From positions 1-9,155 of the forward strand of contig MNYA01000035.1 in NCBI GenBank assembly GCA_001872985.1: DNA of 9,155 bases, in the 5' to 3' direction. The stretch comes from a bacterium CG2_30_54_10 (GTDB taxonomy: Bacteria; Muiribacteriota; Ozemobacteria; Ozemobacterales; Ozemobacteraceae). Below are positions 1-6,319 of the stretch, in pieces. A model generated the notes under the pieces. The model worked only from the letters and a program-made list of their open reading frames with translations, was not told the DNA's origin and searched no databases. The stretch's first letter is position 1, and each line of letters opens with the position of its first letter. A program made the translations under genes and the position numbers.

Positions 1-80
1 GGAAACGCCGGCTTTTCGGCCTCCAGGGGTGCGCGGCCAAGGGTCAGGCTTATGCCTCGGCAGAGGGAATTTGGGGCCAT
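1..80 (-). CDS. Probable start of a downstream gene, cut by the window edge
   Basis: An ATG at 80-78 shares its A with the TGA stop of the preceding prepilin gene (TGATG arrangement), and its frame stays open for about 26 codons to the edge. The visible start reads MAPNSLCRGISLTLGR. No domain can be recognised in so short a piece. The stop/start overlap is what one expects of a translationally coupled next gene in the pilin-like operon, but 26 open codons could also occur by chance and there is no strong Shine-Dalgarno sequence. Function unknown. Confidence 0.35.
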   Translation of the reverse strand, partial: MAPNSLCRGISLTLGRAPLEAEKPAF

Positions 81-1135
81 CAATGCCCGCTTTTCTTCGT
101 TTTGCCATCTTTTTTTTTATTTCTTTTATTTTCATCACCGAAGTCCAAAAGATCATCCCAGTCGAAATCTTCCCCGTCCTGGTCATCGTCATCCCCCATC
201 CGGGTTTCTTCGCCTCCGAAGTCGTCGTTGATCTTGGTGAGCGTTTGGGTCAGCTTCTTCATCGCTTCATCGAACTTTTTCTCCCCAACGAGCTTCACGT
301 ATTCAGCGAATCCGGAGTTGAAAATTCCCGTCAACGAAGTTAGAAGAGCGGAGTCGATTTTGTTTTCCTTCAGCCATTCTTTAAATTTCTTTTCCACTTT
401 CTTGGTTCCTGGGCGGAAGATCGAGGGAACGGGAGAAAGCGAGAGAACCGGGAGTGTCAGAGAGGCCAAGATTAGCGGAGGCGAAACGGAAGTGGGAGTT
501 TCCACAGTGAAGGGTGAATTTTGAACCCGACCCGGGTTCTGTTTTCCGATGGTGGTAAGGATCTGGTTGGTCGGGACGACTTGGCGAATGTTACTGACGA
601 GTTGATTGGATCCATTTTTTTTGGAATTACGCTCGGTAATAATTTGAGCGATTTGCTCGGTGAATGGCGTCGTGAAAGTAGTTCCGGTCGGGGGCGCCTG
701 ATCGGGTTCGAGTTCGAAACGATTGACTACAATGCCCTGAGCCAGGCCACCGAGAAGGCCGTGGTCAAACTTGACCCGCCAGAAAATGCATCGTTTGGCG
801 GTTTTAAACGTCGCGCGGATCCAAAGGTCGGCGTAGTACGGCTTGCCCGCGGTATCCATGATGAAGTAGTCGTAGTTCCCGTCCCCGTACGGGATAGCGG
901 AGGCCGAATCGGGCCCGGCCTGAAACCAGCGCTGCTCCCAAGGTCTGGCGAGAAGTCGCGTCAGAAGAAGGTTCATGCCAGCCTCGCCGATATATTGGCA
1001 TCGAATCTGGGCGTCAGAAAACTCGAGTTGCCGCTGAACCCCGCGCATCAACTGCGAAAGGGTCATCCCTCCCACGAACAGGACGATAAGAACCGCGAAA
1101 ACCAACCCAATGGCCATACCTTGTCTTTTTATCAT
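80..1135 (-). CDS. GspK/PilX-like type IV prepilin-family protein with charged C-terminal tail
   Basis: 351 residues. The N-terminus is a short basic leader MIKRQG followed directly by MAIGLVFAVLIVLFVGG, a classic prepilin-peptidase type leader (cleavage expected after Gly6) plus hydrophobic assembly helix. The Glu normally at +5 of the mature pilin is absent (Leu11), as in GspK/PilX minor pilins. The middle of the protein is unrecognised. The C-terminal 45 residues are extreme: an Asp/Glu-rich stretch (about 307-335) and then a Lys-rich end (about 337-348), including an A9 tract on the coding strand. The start is supported by GGAGG at 1144-1148, 8 nt before the ATG. It follows the FecR-domain gene after about 200 bp and abuts a further frame at its stop. 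Expected location is the inner membrane or the tip of a pseudopilus-like fibre. Family call is from the N-terminus only. Confidence 0.7.
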   Translation of the reverse strand: MIKRQGMAIGLVFAVLIVLFVGGMTLSQLMRGVQRQLEFSDAQIRCQYIGEAGMNLLLTRLLARPWEQRWFQAGPDSASAIPYGDGNYDYFIMDTAGKPYYADLWIRATFKTAKRCIFWRVKFDHGLLGGLAQGIVVNRFELEPDQAPPTGTTFTTPFTEQIAQIITERNSKKNGSNQLVSNIRQVVPTNQILTTIGKQNPGRVQNSPFTVETPTSVSPPLILASLTLPVLSLSPVPSIFRPGTKKVEKKFKEWLKENKIDSALLTSLTGIFNSGFAEYVKLVGEKKFDEAMKKLTQTLTKINDDFGGEETRMGDDDDQDGEDFDWDDLLDFGDENKRNKKKDGKTKKSGH

Positions 1136-1176
1136 ATCACCAACCTCCGCGATCGATGGAGCGGGGGATCCTTGAA

Positions 1177-1224
1177 GCCCTCGCCCCGGCCCTCTTCCAC
1201 CAAACTTTGGGGGAGAGGGAGGGC
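1177..1224. repeat. Imperfect inverted repeat of the intergenic palindrome kind
   Basis: Within the 197-bp gap 1136-1332, a C-rich arm (GCCCTC, then CCCTCTTCC) is followed by a G-rich arm (GGGGGAGAGGG, then AGGGC) that pairs with it around a short CCAAACTTT centre, with a few unpaired bases in the left arm. Neither end is followed by a T-run, so it is not a typical intrinsic terminator. It resembles the short palindromic repeats dispersed in many bacterial genomes. The rest of the gap holds no gene I can support. Confidence 0.55.
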
Positions 1225-1332
1225 TGATATTTCCTCAACAATTCCGGGTTTTTGCTCGAAAAGAGGGAATTCGTCTCCATAATGCGCTTACTCACATCTT
1301 GTCGTCGTGCAGATCTGTCATGGATCCCAGGT

Positions 1333-1986
1333 TCATTTCCCCACTGCGTTGAAAAATGATGGGGGGGGCGCATCGGTCAGGAAGCTGTCGGTCATGAAGT
1401 TTGCCTTGGAAGGCCCATTGATGCCGTCAGGACCGATGGTAGCTTCCTGAAAAGCCTCGACATCAAGGGTTTTTCCCTCAGATTTCTGCAAGAACTGGAC
1501 TTTTCCCTCGCTAACCGTCAACGTGGTTTTATCTTTGTCCTGGGCCAACTTGAAGATCGTGCCCTTGATGCTCGCGATAGCCCGCTCAGTCTCGACTTCG
1601 AACTTCTTTGCGCCTTCCTTGGTCTTCTCGACGTAAAAGTAGGCGATTCCTTGAACAAGCCGGGTGTAGACAATTTTCTGATCGGTCTGGGCAATCTTGA
1701 GCGGCTTCATCTCGAACTGCGTGTTGGGCATCAACCTGGTTACGGCGCCCGTCGCAAAGCGGATGAGAGCCTCACTTGAATCGGAGGTTTTTACCGTATC
1801 ACCCTCGAAAAGCGCGAGCCTGCCATCGACTTTGGTGAAATCAGTTGCCGCCGCCTTCTTCACGAAGGCCTCGCCTTTCTCTACTTTTTCCACGAATGCG
1901 AGCGGATCGTTAGCCGTCTGATTCCCGCAGCCTACGGTGATGGCCACAGCAACACCTAACAGGACCAATACCTTTACCCTCTTCAT
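1333..1986 (-). CDS. FecR-domain protein, probable lipoprotein
   Basis: 217 residues. The N-terminus MKRVKVLVLLGVAVAITVGCGN is a basic n-region, hydrophobic core and Cys20 in a lipobox-like TVGC context (Thr at -3 is not ideal), so a lipid-anchored envelope protein is likely. Residues about 50-170 read as a FecR domain: GR..LFEGDTVKTSDSSEALIRF, then G.VTRLMPNTQFE, and later IKGTIFKL (140-147) and VSEGKV (158-163). This is the usual beta-rich pattern in which a value-sensing envelope domain ends in a GT...EGKV pair. A strong AAGGAGG lies 7 nt before the ATG. It sits 35 bp after the prepilin gene and upstream of the GspK-like gene, so it is probably part of the same operon and may be an envelope partner of the pilin-like proteins. 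The coding strand has a C8 tract near the C-terminus (1361-1368). Exact role unknown. Confidence 0.8.
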   Translation of the reverse strand: MKRVKVLVLLGVAVAITVGCGNQTANDPLAFVEKVEKGEAFVKKAAATDFTKVDGRLALFEGDTVKTSDSSEALIRFATGAVTRLMPNTQFEMKPLKIAQTDQKIVYTRLVQGIAYFYVEKTKEGAKKFEVETERAIASIKGTIFKLAQDKDKTTLTVSEGKVQFLQKSEGKTLDVEAFQEATIGPDGINGPSKANFMTDSFLTDAPPPSFFNAVGK

Positions 1987-2021
1987 GTTCTAACCTCCTT
2001 GAGAAATTTGAAATTTTTCGA

Positions 2022-2546
2022 CTACAACTCATCTTCTACGCTCACATTCTGCAAGCGTACGAAGTTCATCAGGGTGAAATCGCTCTTGCCCCCACGAAGC
2101 TGGGCGGAAATAAGCACCGACCCGCGGCTGTAAGTAGTGAAATTGAGCTTCACCACGTTCTCCATGAGCTGCTTCGGTTCTTCCGGGGAATTTTCCAGGG
2201 GATCTTTCAGAATCGTAAGCACCCGAAAGACCGTTCTTTCTTCTTCTTTGGATTTAACAGGGTCTTCTTCAAGATAAACCATTCTAATATTGTTCACGCA
2301 GTCTTTGAAGACCAGGTAGGGCATGGTGGTCCCGGGCGGAGGCGAGACTACCTCGATACCCTCCTGGAGGTAGCGGTAGAGGTTCACGATTCCCTTGCGG
2401 GCCTCCATTTGCAAGACAAGGCGTTTCGAAAGACTTTCTGAGGCTTTGCCGGTGAATGTCCGGAACCCCACCAATGCGACAGACATGATCACCGTGAAAA
2501 TAGTGGTTGCGATCATGATTTCCACCATTGTAACACCCTTATTCAC
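2022..2546 (-). CDS. Type IV prepilin / pseudopilin with N-methylation motif (GspJ/PilW-like size)
   Basis: 174 residues from a GTG at 2546. This start gives MNKG then VTMVEIMIATTIFTVIMSVALVG: a four-residue leader, cleavage after Gly4, Glu at +5 and a long hydrophobic helix, the hallmark of type IV pilins and type II secretion pseudopilins. The remaining 140 residues look like a soluble pilin head and fit the size of GspJ/PilW-type minor components, but I cannot assign a subtype. The frame stays open upstream to a TTG at 2660 that overlaps the anti-sigma gene; that form would put an improbable 42-residue leader on the protein. The GTG has no good Shine-Dalgarno sequence, so the start rests on the leader motif. 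No pilus ATPase, prepilin peptidase or secretin gene is visible in the window. Confidence 0.8.
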   Translation of the reverse strand: MNKGVTMVEIMIATTIFTVIMSVALVGFRTFTGKASESLSKRLVLQMEARKGIVNLYRYLQEGIEVVSPPPGTTMPYLVFKDCVNNIRMVYLEEDPVKSKEEERTVFRVLTILKDPLENSPEEPKQLMENVVKLNFTTYSRGSVLISAQLRGGKSDFTLMNFVRLQNVSVEDEL

Positions 2547-2646
2547 AGACGATTTATTAAGACAACAGCGCTTTGAAATTTGCCGCGGAGGGGCAGAGCC
2601 CAGGGCGCGGGTTTGAAAAAAATAATGGGTAATCTGAATCATGGTT

Positions 2647-3588
2647 TTAACGCTCACCAATCCAGATTTGGGACGGGGGAATTCCCAGTTGTGGATCTAC
2701 GAATGGATTGAACGCCTCAGGAGGGGAAACCTCACCGGCAGCGGAGATACGGACTTTCTGGAGCCCGGAAACATCGATTGACTTGGCGACCAAAGTTCCG
2801 ACAGGCTTGCCGACGGGCTTGCCGACGGGCTTGCCGACAAGCTTGCCGACAGGGGAAACGCGGACCTTTCCTTCGGCCACCTCGAGTTGGGCATTTCCTG
2901 TCGGTTCGAGAGACAAACGCCAAGTCGTGCCCACAATTTCAAGCTGAGAAGCGCCAAATGCGAGTCTGAATGGAACGGATCCACGGGCTTCCCAGTTGCA
3001 GCAGACCCGGCCGCTTTTCATTGTCAGTGCTACATTGTTGCCTGAAAACTCATCAAGTGTCAGTTCCGCTGGGCCGCCCCAGAGGCGCAGGTTTCCGGAG
3101 GAAGGAAGGCTGAAGGCGGCTTCCCCTGTGGCTTGGAGAGTGAGAAGATTTGCGTTCATGGCGGCCTTCTGGGAATGCTTCAAAATGGGTGGAGTCTGAT
3201 TTCCAAAGTTTCTGAGCGAGAGCGCCGCGCCTACGAGTGCAACCAGGAGAAGCATGGCGATGGCGGGTTGAAAGATGCCACTTTCCGTCAGGGTTTTCAT
3301 CATCTGTTCGAGCAGGGTGGGGCCTGGTTTTCTCGTAAGGGGAATTGAATTCAGACGGTCGCGAAGGGTTGAGGGAATCGGCATATCCCGACTCTTTAGC
3401 AATGGCTGATGGAGGCATTCGAGAATCTGCCGGAAGGCCTTGCAGTCATCGCACGAATTTCCGTGGCCATCTAAAGCAGATGGATGCGCGAAATCCCCGG
3501 CGGTTTTTTCCCCGTCGAAGGCTGCGCTGAGGGCCATCTGGAAAGTAGCGCAAGGGCCATCGTGTTCATGGGGATTCAAGGTGCTCAT
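2647..3588 (-). CDS. Transmembrane zinc-finger anti-sigma factor with FecR-like extracytoplasmic domain
   Basis: 313 residues. The cytoplasmic N-terminus contains H42-x3-C46-x2-C49, the zinc-binding signature of ZAS anti-sigma factors, preceded by C13 and a helix ending in DGE as in that family. One membrane segment spans about 107-125. The outer part (about 148-246) is FecR-like, with IVGTTWRL (218-225) and VAEGKV (237-242). It is followed by a VGKP tandem repeat (247-266) and a C-terminal tail. The ATG at 3588 overlaps the sigma factor's TGA (ATGA), with GGGAG 11 nt upstream; the frame remains open further up to 3699 inside the sigma gene, but the overlap start is favoured. By family logic it binds and silences the adjacent ECF sigma factor until an envelope signal reaches the FecR-like domain. 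Confidence 0.85.
   Translation of the reverse strand: MSTLNPHEHDGPCATFQMALSAAFDGEKTAGDFAHPSALDGHGNSCDDCKAFRQILECLHQPLLKSRDMPIPSTLRDRLNSIPLTRKPGPTLLEQMMKTLTESGIFQPAIAMLLLVALVGAALSLRNFGNQTPPILKHSQKAAMNANLLTLQATGEAAFSLPSSGNLRLWGGPAELTLDEFSGNNVALTMKSGRVCCNWEARGSVPFRLAFGASQLEIVGTTWRLSLEPTGNAQLEVAEGKVRVSPVGKLVGKPVGKPVGKPVGTLVAKSIDVSGLQKVRISAAGEVSPPEAFNPFVDPQLGIPPSQIWIGER
2791..2850 (-). repeat. 12-bp tandem repeat encoding Val-Gly-Lys-Pro/Leu
   Basis: On the coding strand the unit GTCGGCAAGCCC occurs four times head to tail with one or two substitutions (2803-2850), plus a degenerate fifth copy (2791-2802). It encodes VGKL, VGKP, VGKP, VGKP, then VGTL. Because 12 is a multiple of 3, gain or loss of units would change length without a frameshift. 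Confidence 0.9.
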
Positions 3589-4130
3589 GTTCGGACGTAC
3601 TCCCTCAGGAGTTGTCGGGCCCGATAGATTTCCGCGGCCACCTGATTGACCGATTTGTCCGTCAGCTCGGCGATCTGCTCGTAGGTCAATTCGAGACATT
3701 CCCGCATCAGGAAAGGCATTTTCAGCTCGACCGGGACGGATTCCAATGCGCGGTCCACATCTTCGAGGAGAAGCGCTCGGTCAAGGGCTTGGGCTGGGTT
3801 GGGCGGAGAGCTTTGCGGGGCCGGGATCTTGCGACTGTCGGACTGTCTATGGCGCAGGATCTGAAGCCCATGGTTCCTGGCGATCTTGTAGGCCCACCCT
3901 TTTACCGAACCGATCTCGGAGTTCTGCTGGGAAGCCTTTCCGCAAATTGTGATGAAGGTCTCCTGCAGGGCATCTTCTGCATCAGCCGCGCTTCCGAGAA
4001 GGCTTTTCAGAAAGCTGAACATGCGTGGCCCCAGACAGTCAACGAGCCGTCGCAGTCCGTGCGGCGATCCAGATTGAAGCTGACGAATAGCATCCTGGGC
4101 CTCCCGTTCGATCTTATCGGATGTCTCCAC
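3585..4130 (-). CDS. ECF-type RNA polymerase sigma-70 family factor
   Basis: 181 residues, usual ECF size. Region 2 is visible at about 25-95, with the core-binding helix SAADAEDALQETFITI (47-62) and the promoter-melting segment SVKGWAYKIARNHGLQ. A variable proline-rich linker separates it from region 4 (about 118-178), with the helix-turn-helix LTYEQIAELTDKSVNQVAAEIYRA and the conserved RARQLLREY end. The start is a GTG at 4130; an in-frame stop lies shortly upstream, and there is no clear Shine-Dalgarno sequence. The stop overlaps the anti-sigma start by ATGA, so the two are translationally coupled. Its targets cannot be read here; the downstream prepilin and FecR genes are obvious candidates. 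The 147-bp gap before it, with a palindrome, is the likely promoter region. Confidence 0.92.
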   Translation of the reverse strand: METSDKIEREAQDAIRQLQSGSPHGLRRLVDCLGPRMFSFLKSLLGSAADAEDALQETFITICGKASQQNSEIGSVKGWAYKIARNHGLQILRHRQSDSRKIPAPQSSPPNPAQALDRALLLEDVDRALESVPVELKMPFLMRECLELTYEQIAELTDKSVNQVAAEIYRARQLLREYVRT

Positions 4131-4168
4131 AGAATAGGATGCTCATCGGGTTCGATTTATTTGGAAAA

Positions 4169-4185
4169 TTTCGCGTCGGGCGAAA
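4169..4185. promoter_or_regulatory. Perfect 6-bp inverted repeat upstream of the sigma factor gene
   Basis: TTTCGC and GCGAAA are separated by 5 bp, about 40-55 bp ahead of the GTG of the ECF sigma gene, in a 147-bp gap (4131-4277) that otherwise holds no gene. The position suits an operator, but a 6-bp arm can arise by chance. I cannot recognise convincing -35/-10 elements or a terminator for the preceding glutaredoxin gene. Confidence 0.3.
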
Positions 4186-4277
4186 CTAAACTGAAAATAC
4201 CCAAAACAGCACCCGTAGCCCCCTAACAGTTATTTCGGACATTGCTTGTAAAATCCAGGTTGTACGATTTCGGTTGG

Positions 4278-4532
4278 TTAGCCCATCAAAACCTTGATGC
4301 GTGCCCTGAATTTTTCATTAAAAACGCCCCAGACCGCCTTTCCATCGATCTCCGCCACCGGGACGACGTCAATACCGCCGGTAAGGGAAAGGGCGGTCTT
4401 CCAGTCGAGGTCGTTTTGGTCAACATCGTGGTTGGTATAGCCGATCCCTTCCTGGTCAAGCCAAGCCAGCAGATTGAGACAGTGCGGGCACCAGGTGGTC
4501 GTGAAAAGATTGAGATTTTTCGCTCCGGACAC
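4278..4532 (-). CDS. Glutaredoxin-like thioredoxin-fold protein (CPHC)
   Basis: 84 residues, the length of small glutaredoxins. The N-terminus NLNLFTTTWCPHCLNLLAWL is the first beta strand followed by the redox motif C-P-H-C. The middle contains VDQNDLDW, and VVPVAEIDGKAV supplies the cis-proline loop and following strand. It should reduce disulfides or mixed disulfides in the cytoplasm, or deliver electrons as NrdH/Grx-type proteins do; no signal peptide is present. The GTG start at 4532 is supported by GAGG 8 nt upstream and an in-frame stop above it. It lies 85 bp after the glycosyltransferase and is noticeably richer in G and C than that gene. No partner enzyme (ribonucleotide reductase, methionine sulfoxide reductase) is nearby, so its substrate is unknown. 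Confidence 0.85.
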   Translation of the reverse strand: MSGAKNLNLFTTTWCPHCLNLLAWLDQEGIGYTNHDVDQNDLDWKTALSLTGGIDVVPVAEIDGKAVWGVFNEKFRARIKVLMG

Positions 4533-4585
4533 GATATCATCCTCAAATGGAATTGCCTCTTATCTTTTGATACCACAGAGACCCG

Positions 4586-4601
4586 GCGGCAGGCAAGCCG
4601 C
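4586..4601. repeat. Small hairpin between glycosyltransferase and glutaredoxin genes
   Basis: GCGGC and GCCGC flank a 6-bp centre in the 85-bp gap 4533-4617. No T-run follows on either strand, so it is not a canonical terminator; it might stabilise a processed mRNA end. Confidence 0.3.
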
Positions 4602-4617
4602 AACTCAATCTGAGCTT

Positions 4618-5394
4618 CTACTTTAAAGATCGCTGCAATAGTTTCCAGGAGAGGATTCCTTTCCGATGGAGAAAATAGCGGCATCCCACTCCCAAACAAC
4701 CGATGGCGTAATGAATTCCCGGAATAAGACTGATTGTTGAGGCCTCAGGAAAATAACGGGTTTCCACTCCAATTTGGCAAAACCGGGCGTGCAACTCGGT
4801 AAAAACCGCAATGATTTGGTTGTCGAAAAGGAAATCATCGGAAAGGGACGTAAAATCGATTTTGGAAAGGATACTGCGACTGAATGCCCTGTAACCGGTA
4901 TGAAATTCGCTAAAATACGTTCCCATCAGGAGGTTTTGCAGAGAGGACAACGCCCGGTTCACAAAATACTTATGGATAGGCATCCCGCCGACAATTGGCC
5001 CACCCTTCAGAGGATCCTGGATGAACCTGCTTGCGAGAACCACATCGGCCTGTCCTAAGTAAATTGGTAAAACCATATTGGGAATAATACCTGGATTGTA
5101 CTGATTATCGGGATGAAGCAAAACCACAATATCTGCATTTCGCTCCAGTGCGGCCTTATAGCAGGTTTTCTGGTTCGCCCCATACCCAAGGTTTTGGGAA
5201 TGTTTAAGAACTTCAATTCCCAAATGGTTTGCCGTCGAAACGGTTTCATCGGTGCTTCCATCGTCAACTAAAATGATCTGGTCAAAACTAAACCTGGGCA
5301 TTTCGTTCAAAGTGGCTGACAATGTTTTAGCCGCATTAAAAGCGGGCATAACCACGATGACCTTTTTTTCGGAAGATTCAAAGGTAAATTTCAC
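4618..5394 (-). CDS. Family 2 glycosyltransferase (dolichol-phosphate sugar synthase-like)
   Basis: 258 residues from a GTG at 5394. GT-A fold motifs are clear: KKVIVVMPAFNAAKTL (10-25), the nucleotide-binding DDGSTDET (44-51), QNLGYGAN (67-74), HPDNQY (94-99) in place of the DxD metal site, ASRF (121-124) and HTGYRAFSR (165-173), the set typical of UDP/GDP-sugar to polyprenyl-phosphate transferases. There is no C-terminal membrane pair, so it would be a cytoplasmic or peripheral enzyme. The GTG start lies one base after the TAA of the methyltransferase; a longer form from another GTG at 5463 overlaps that gene by 68 bp and is less likely. It could supply a lipid-linked sugar to the TMTC-like protein two genes upstream, which is an inference from context. 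Base composition is AT-richer than in the genes outside this trio. Confidence 0.85.
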   Translation of the reverse strand: MKFTFESSEKKVIVVMPAFNAAKTLSATLNEMPRFSFDQIILVDDGSTDETVSTANHLGIEVLKHSQNLGYGANQKTCYKAALERNADIVVLLHPDNQYNPGIIPNMVLPIYLGQADVVLASRFIQDPLKGGPIVGGMPIHKYFVNRALSSLQNLLMGTYFSEFHTGYRAFSRSILSKIDFTSLSDDFLFDNQIIAVFTELHARFCQIGVETRYFPEASTISLIPGIHYAIGCLGVGCRYFLHRKGILSWKLLQRSLK

Positions 5395-5395
5395 G

Positions 5396-6319
5396 TTATG
5401 TTTTCTTTCGAAACCAGAGAGTAACTGTTTCTCCGCAATGAAAAAGTTGAAAGAAGGGCGCACAAAGAGGAAAGGTCAGAAAACCGAGGAAAAGAAAAGG
5501 CGCTTGAAAGATTCCCGCCAAAATCAGAGAAACACTTTTCGCCTTTCCCTGGAGAAGCAAAAAGAAAGAGTTCTGAAACCTTTTTGGAAACGCCAAGTTG
5601 GCAATAGACTGGCCAAGATGGAATGGCCCATGTTCCAGGGAGATTTCATCCTGTCTGAGCAGAGCAAATCCATATTTTTCCACAAACTTGATTAAACTTG
5701 GAGGGAAAAAACCAAATCGATGGTGCTCTGGATCCAATCCAAGCCACTTTTCACCACTTACCCGAAATCCAATTCCGGAGAGGCTGGGAATCTCAATAAT
5801 CAGCCATCCGCGGTCTTCAAGCAAATCAGCCAATCGGCGAAAAACTGAATCCAAATGTTCGAGGTGCTCCAAAACATGAAACAAGGAGATTCCCTGAAAA
5901 ATTTTGGGTAAATCAAGATTTCTAAAATCTCCGAAATGAATGCGAATTCCTCGTTTTCGAGCTGTTTTAACGGCGATTTCCGAAATTTGCGTCCCTTCCC
6001 CATTAAAACCTTTTTTTTGGAGAAATTCCGGAATCAGCCCACGTCCACAGCCAATATCCAGGAACGAGGCTCCCGGTGAGAGTTTTTGTCCTATGCGTGT
6101 TGAACGCAACCGTCGGAAAAATCTGATCGCAAGCTCGACAACAAATGGGAATCGGCTTCCATCGCGGGCTGAATAATACTTTTCTTCATAAACCGGAAGA
6201 CTCTTTTTGGAAAATTGCTGAATGGTCCCGCAGTTTTTGCAGATGAGGGCAAGGGACTCGTCGAATACGGCAAAATTTTGAAGATCGGAATGGGAGCAGA
6301 TTTCACAGGAATAATTCAT
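5396..6319 (-). CDS. Class I SAM-dependent methyltransferase with N-terminal Cys4 motif
   Basis: 307 residues. The N-terminus has two CxxC pairs, C5/C8 and C27/C30, a probable zinc ribbon of the kind seen in sugar-modifying methyltransferases. The Rossmann domain follows: FLDIGCGRG (86-94) is motif I for S-adenosylmethionine, GDFRNLDL lies near 130-137, and FHVLEHLEHLD (147 onward) is the motif shared by many methyltransferase type 11/12 proteins. The last 70 residues are strongly hydrophobic (about 240-290), suggesting membrane attachment. Its ATG overlaps the stop of the TMTC-like gene (ATGA), so the two are translationally coupled, and its stop is followed after one base by the glycosyltransferase GTG. 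The acceptor is unknown; sugar or lipid-linked glycan is the best guess from neighbours. Confidence 0.85.
   Translation of the reverse strand: MNYSCEICSHSDLQNFAVFDESLALICKNCGTIQQFSKKSLPVYEEKYYSARDGSRFPFVVELAIRFFRRLRSTRIGQKLSPGASFLDIGCGRGLIPEFLQKKGFNGEGTQISEIAVKTARKRGIRIHFGDFRNLDLPKIFQGISLFHVLEHLEHLDSVFRRLADLLEDRGWLIIEIPSLSGIGFRVSGEKWLGLDPEHHRFGFFPPSLIKFVEKYGFALLRQDEISLEHGPFHLGQSIANLAFPKRFQNSFFLLLQGKAKSVSLILAGIFQAPFLFLGFLTFPLCAPFFQLFHCGETVTLWFRKKT

Noticed and set aside
521..1282. Plus-strand open frame of 253 codons
   Set aside because: It lies opposite the GspK-like gene, has no recognisable domain, no ribosome binding site that I can see, and runs into the intergenic palindrome.
2791..2850. 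Possible CRISPR array
   Set aside because: The units are 12 bp, directly adjacent and in frame in a gene; there are no spacers.
2697..2984. Ser/Ala-rich and Arg/Cys-rich frames over the 12-bp repeat on both strands
   Set aside because: The repeat keeps several frames open; only the anti-sigma frame continues into recognised domains.
3612..4226. Plus-strand open frame of 204 codons
   Set aside because: It is the antisense shadow of the clearly recognisable ECF sigma gene.
4131..4277. tRNA, small RNA or terminator in the gap before the sigma gene
   Set aside because: I found no cloverleaf, no GC-rich hairpin with T-run, and no convincing promoter boxes.
5395..5463. Longer glycosyltransferase form starting at a GTG inside the methyltransferase gene
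   Set aside because: The family normally begins just before the KKVIVVMPAFN strand, and the GTG one base after the methyltransferase stop gives exactly that.
5252..5695. Plus-strand open frame of 147 codons
   Set aside because: It spans the ends of the glycosyltransferase and methyltransferase on the other strand and shows only low-complexity Lys/Arg sequence.
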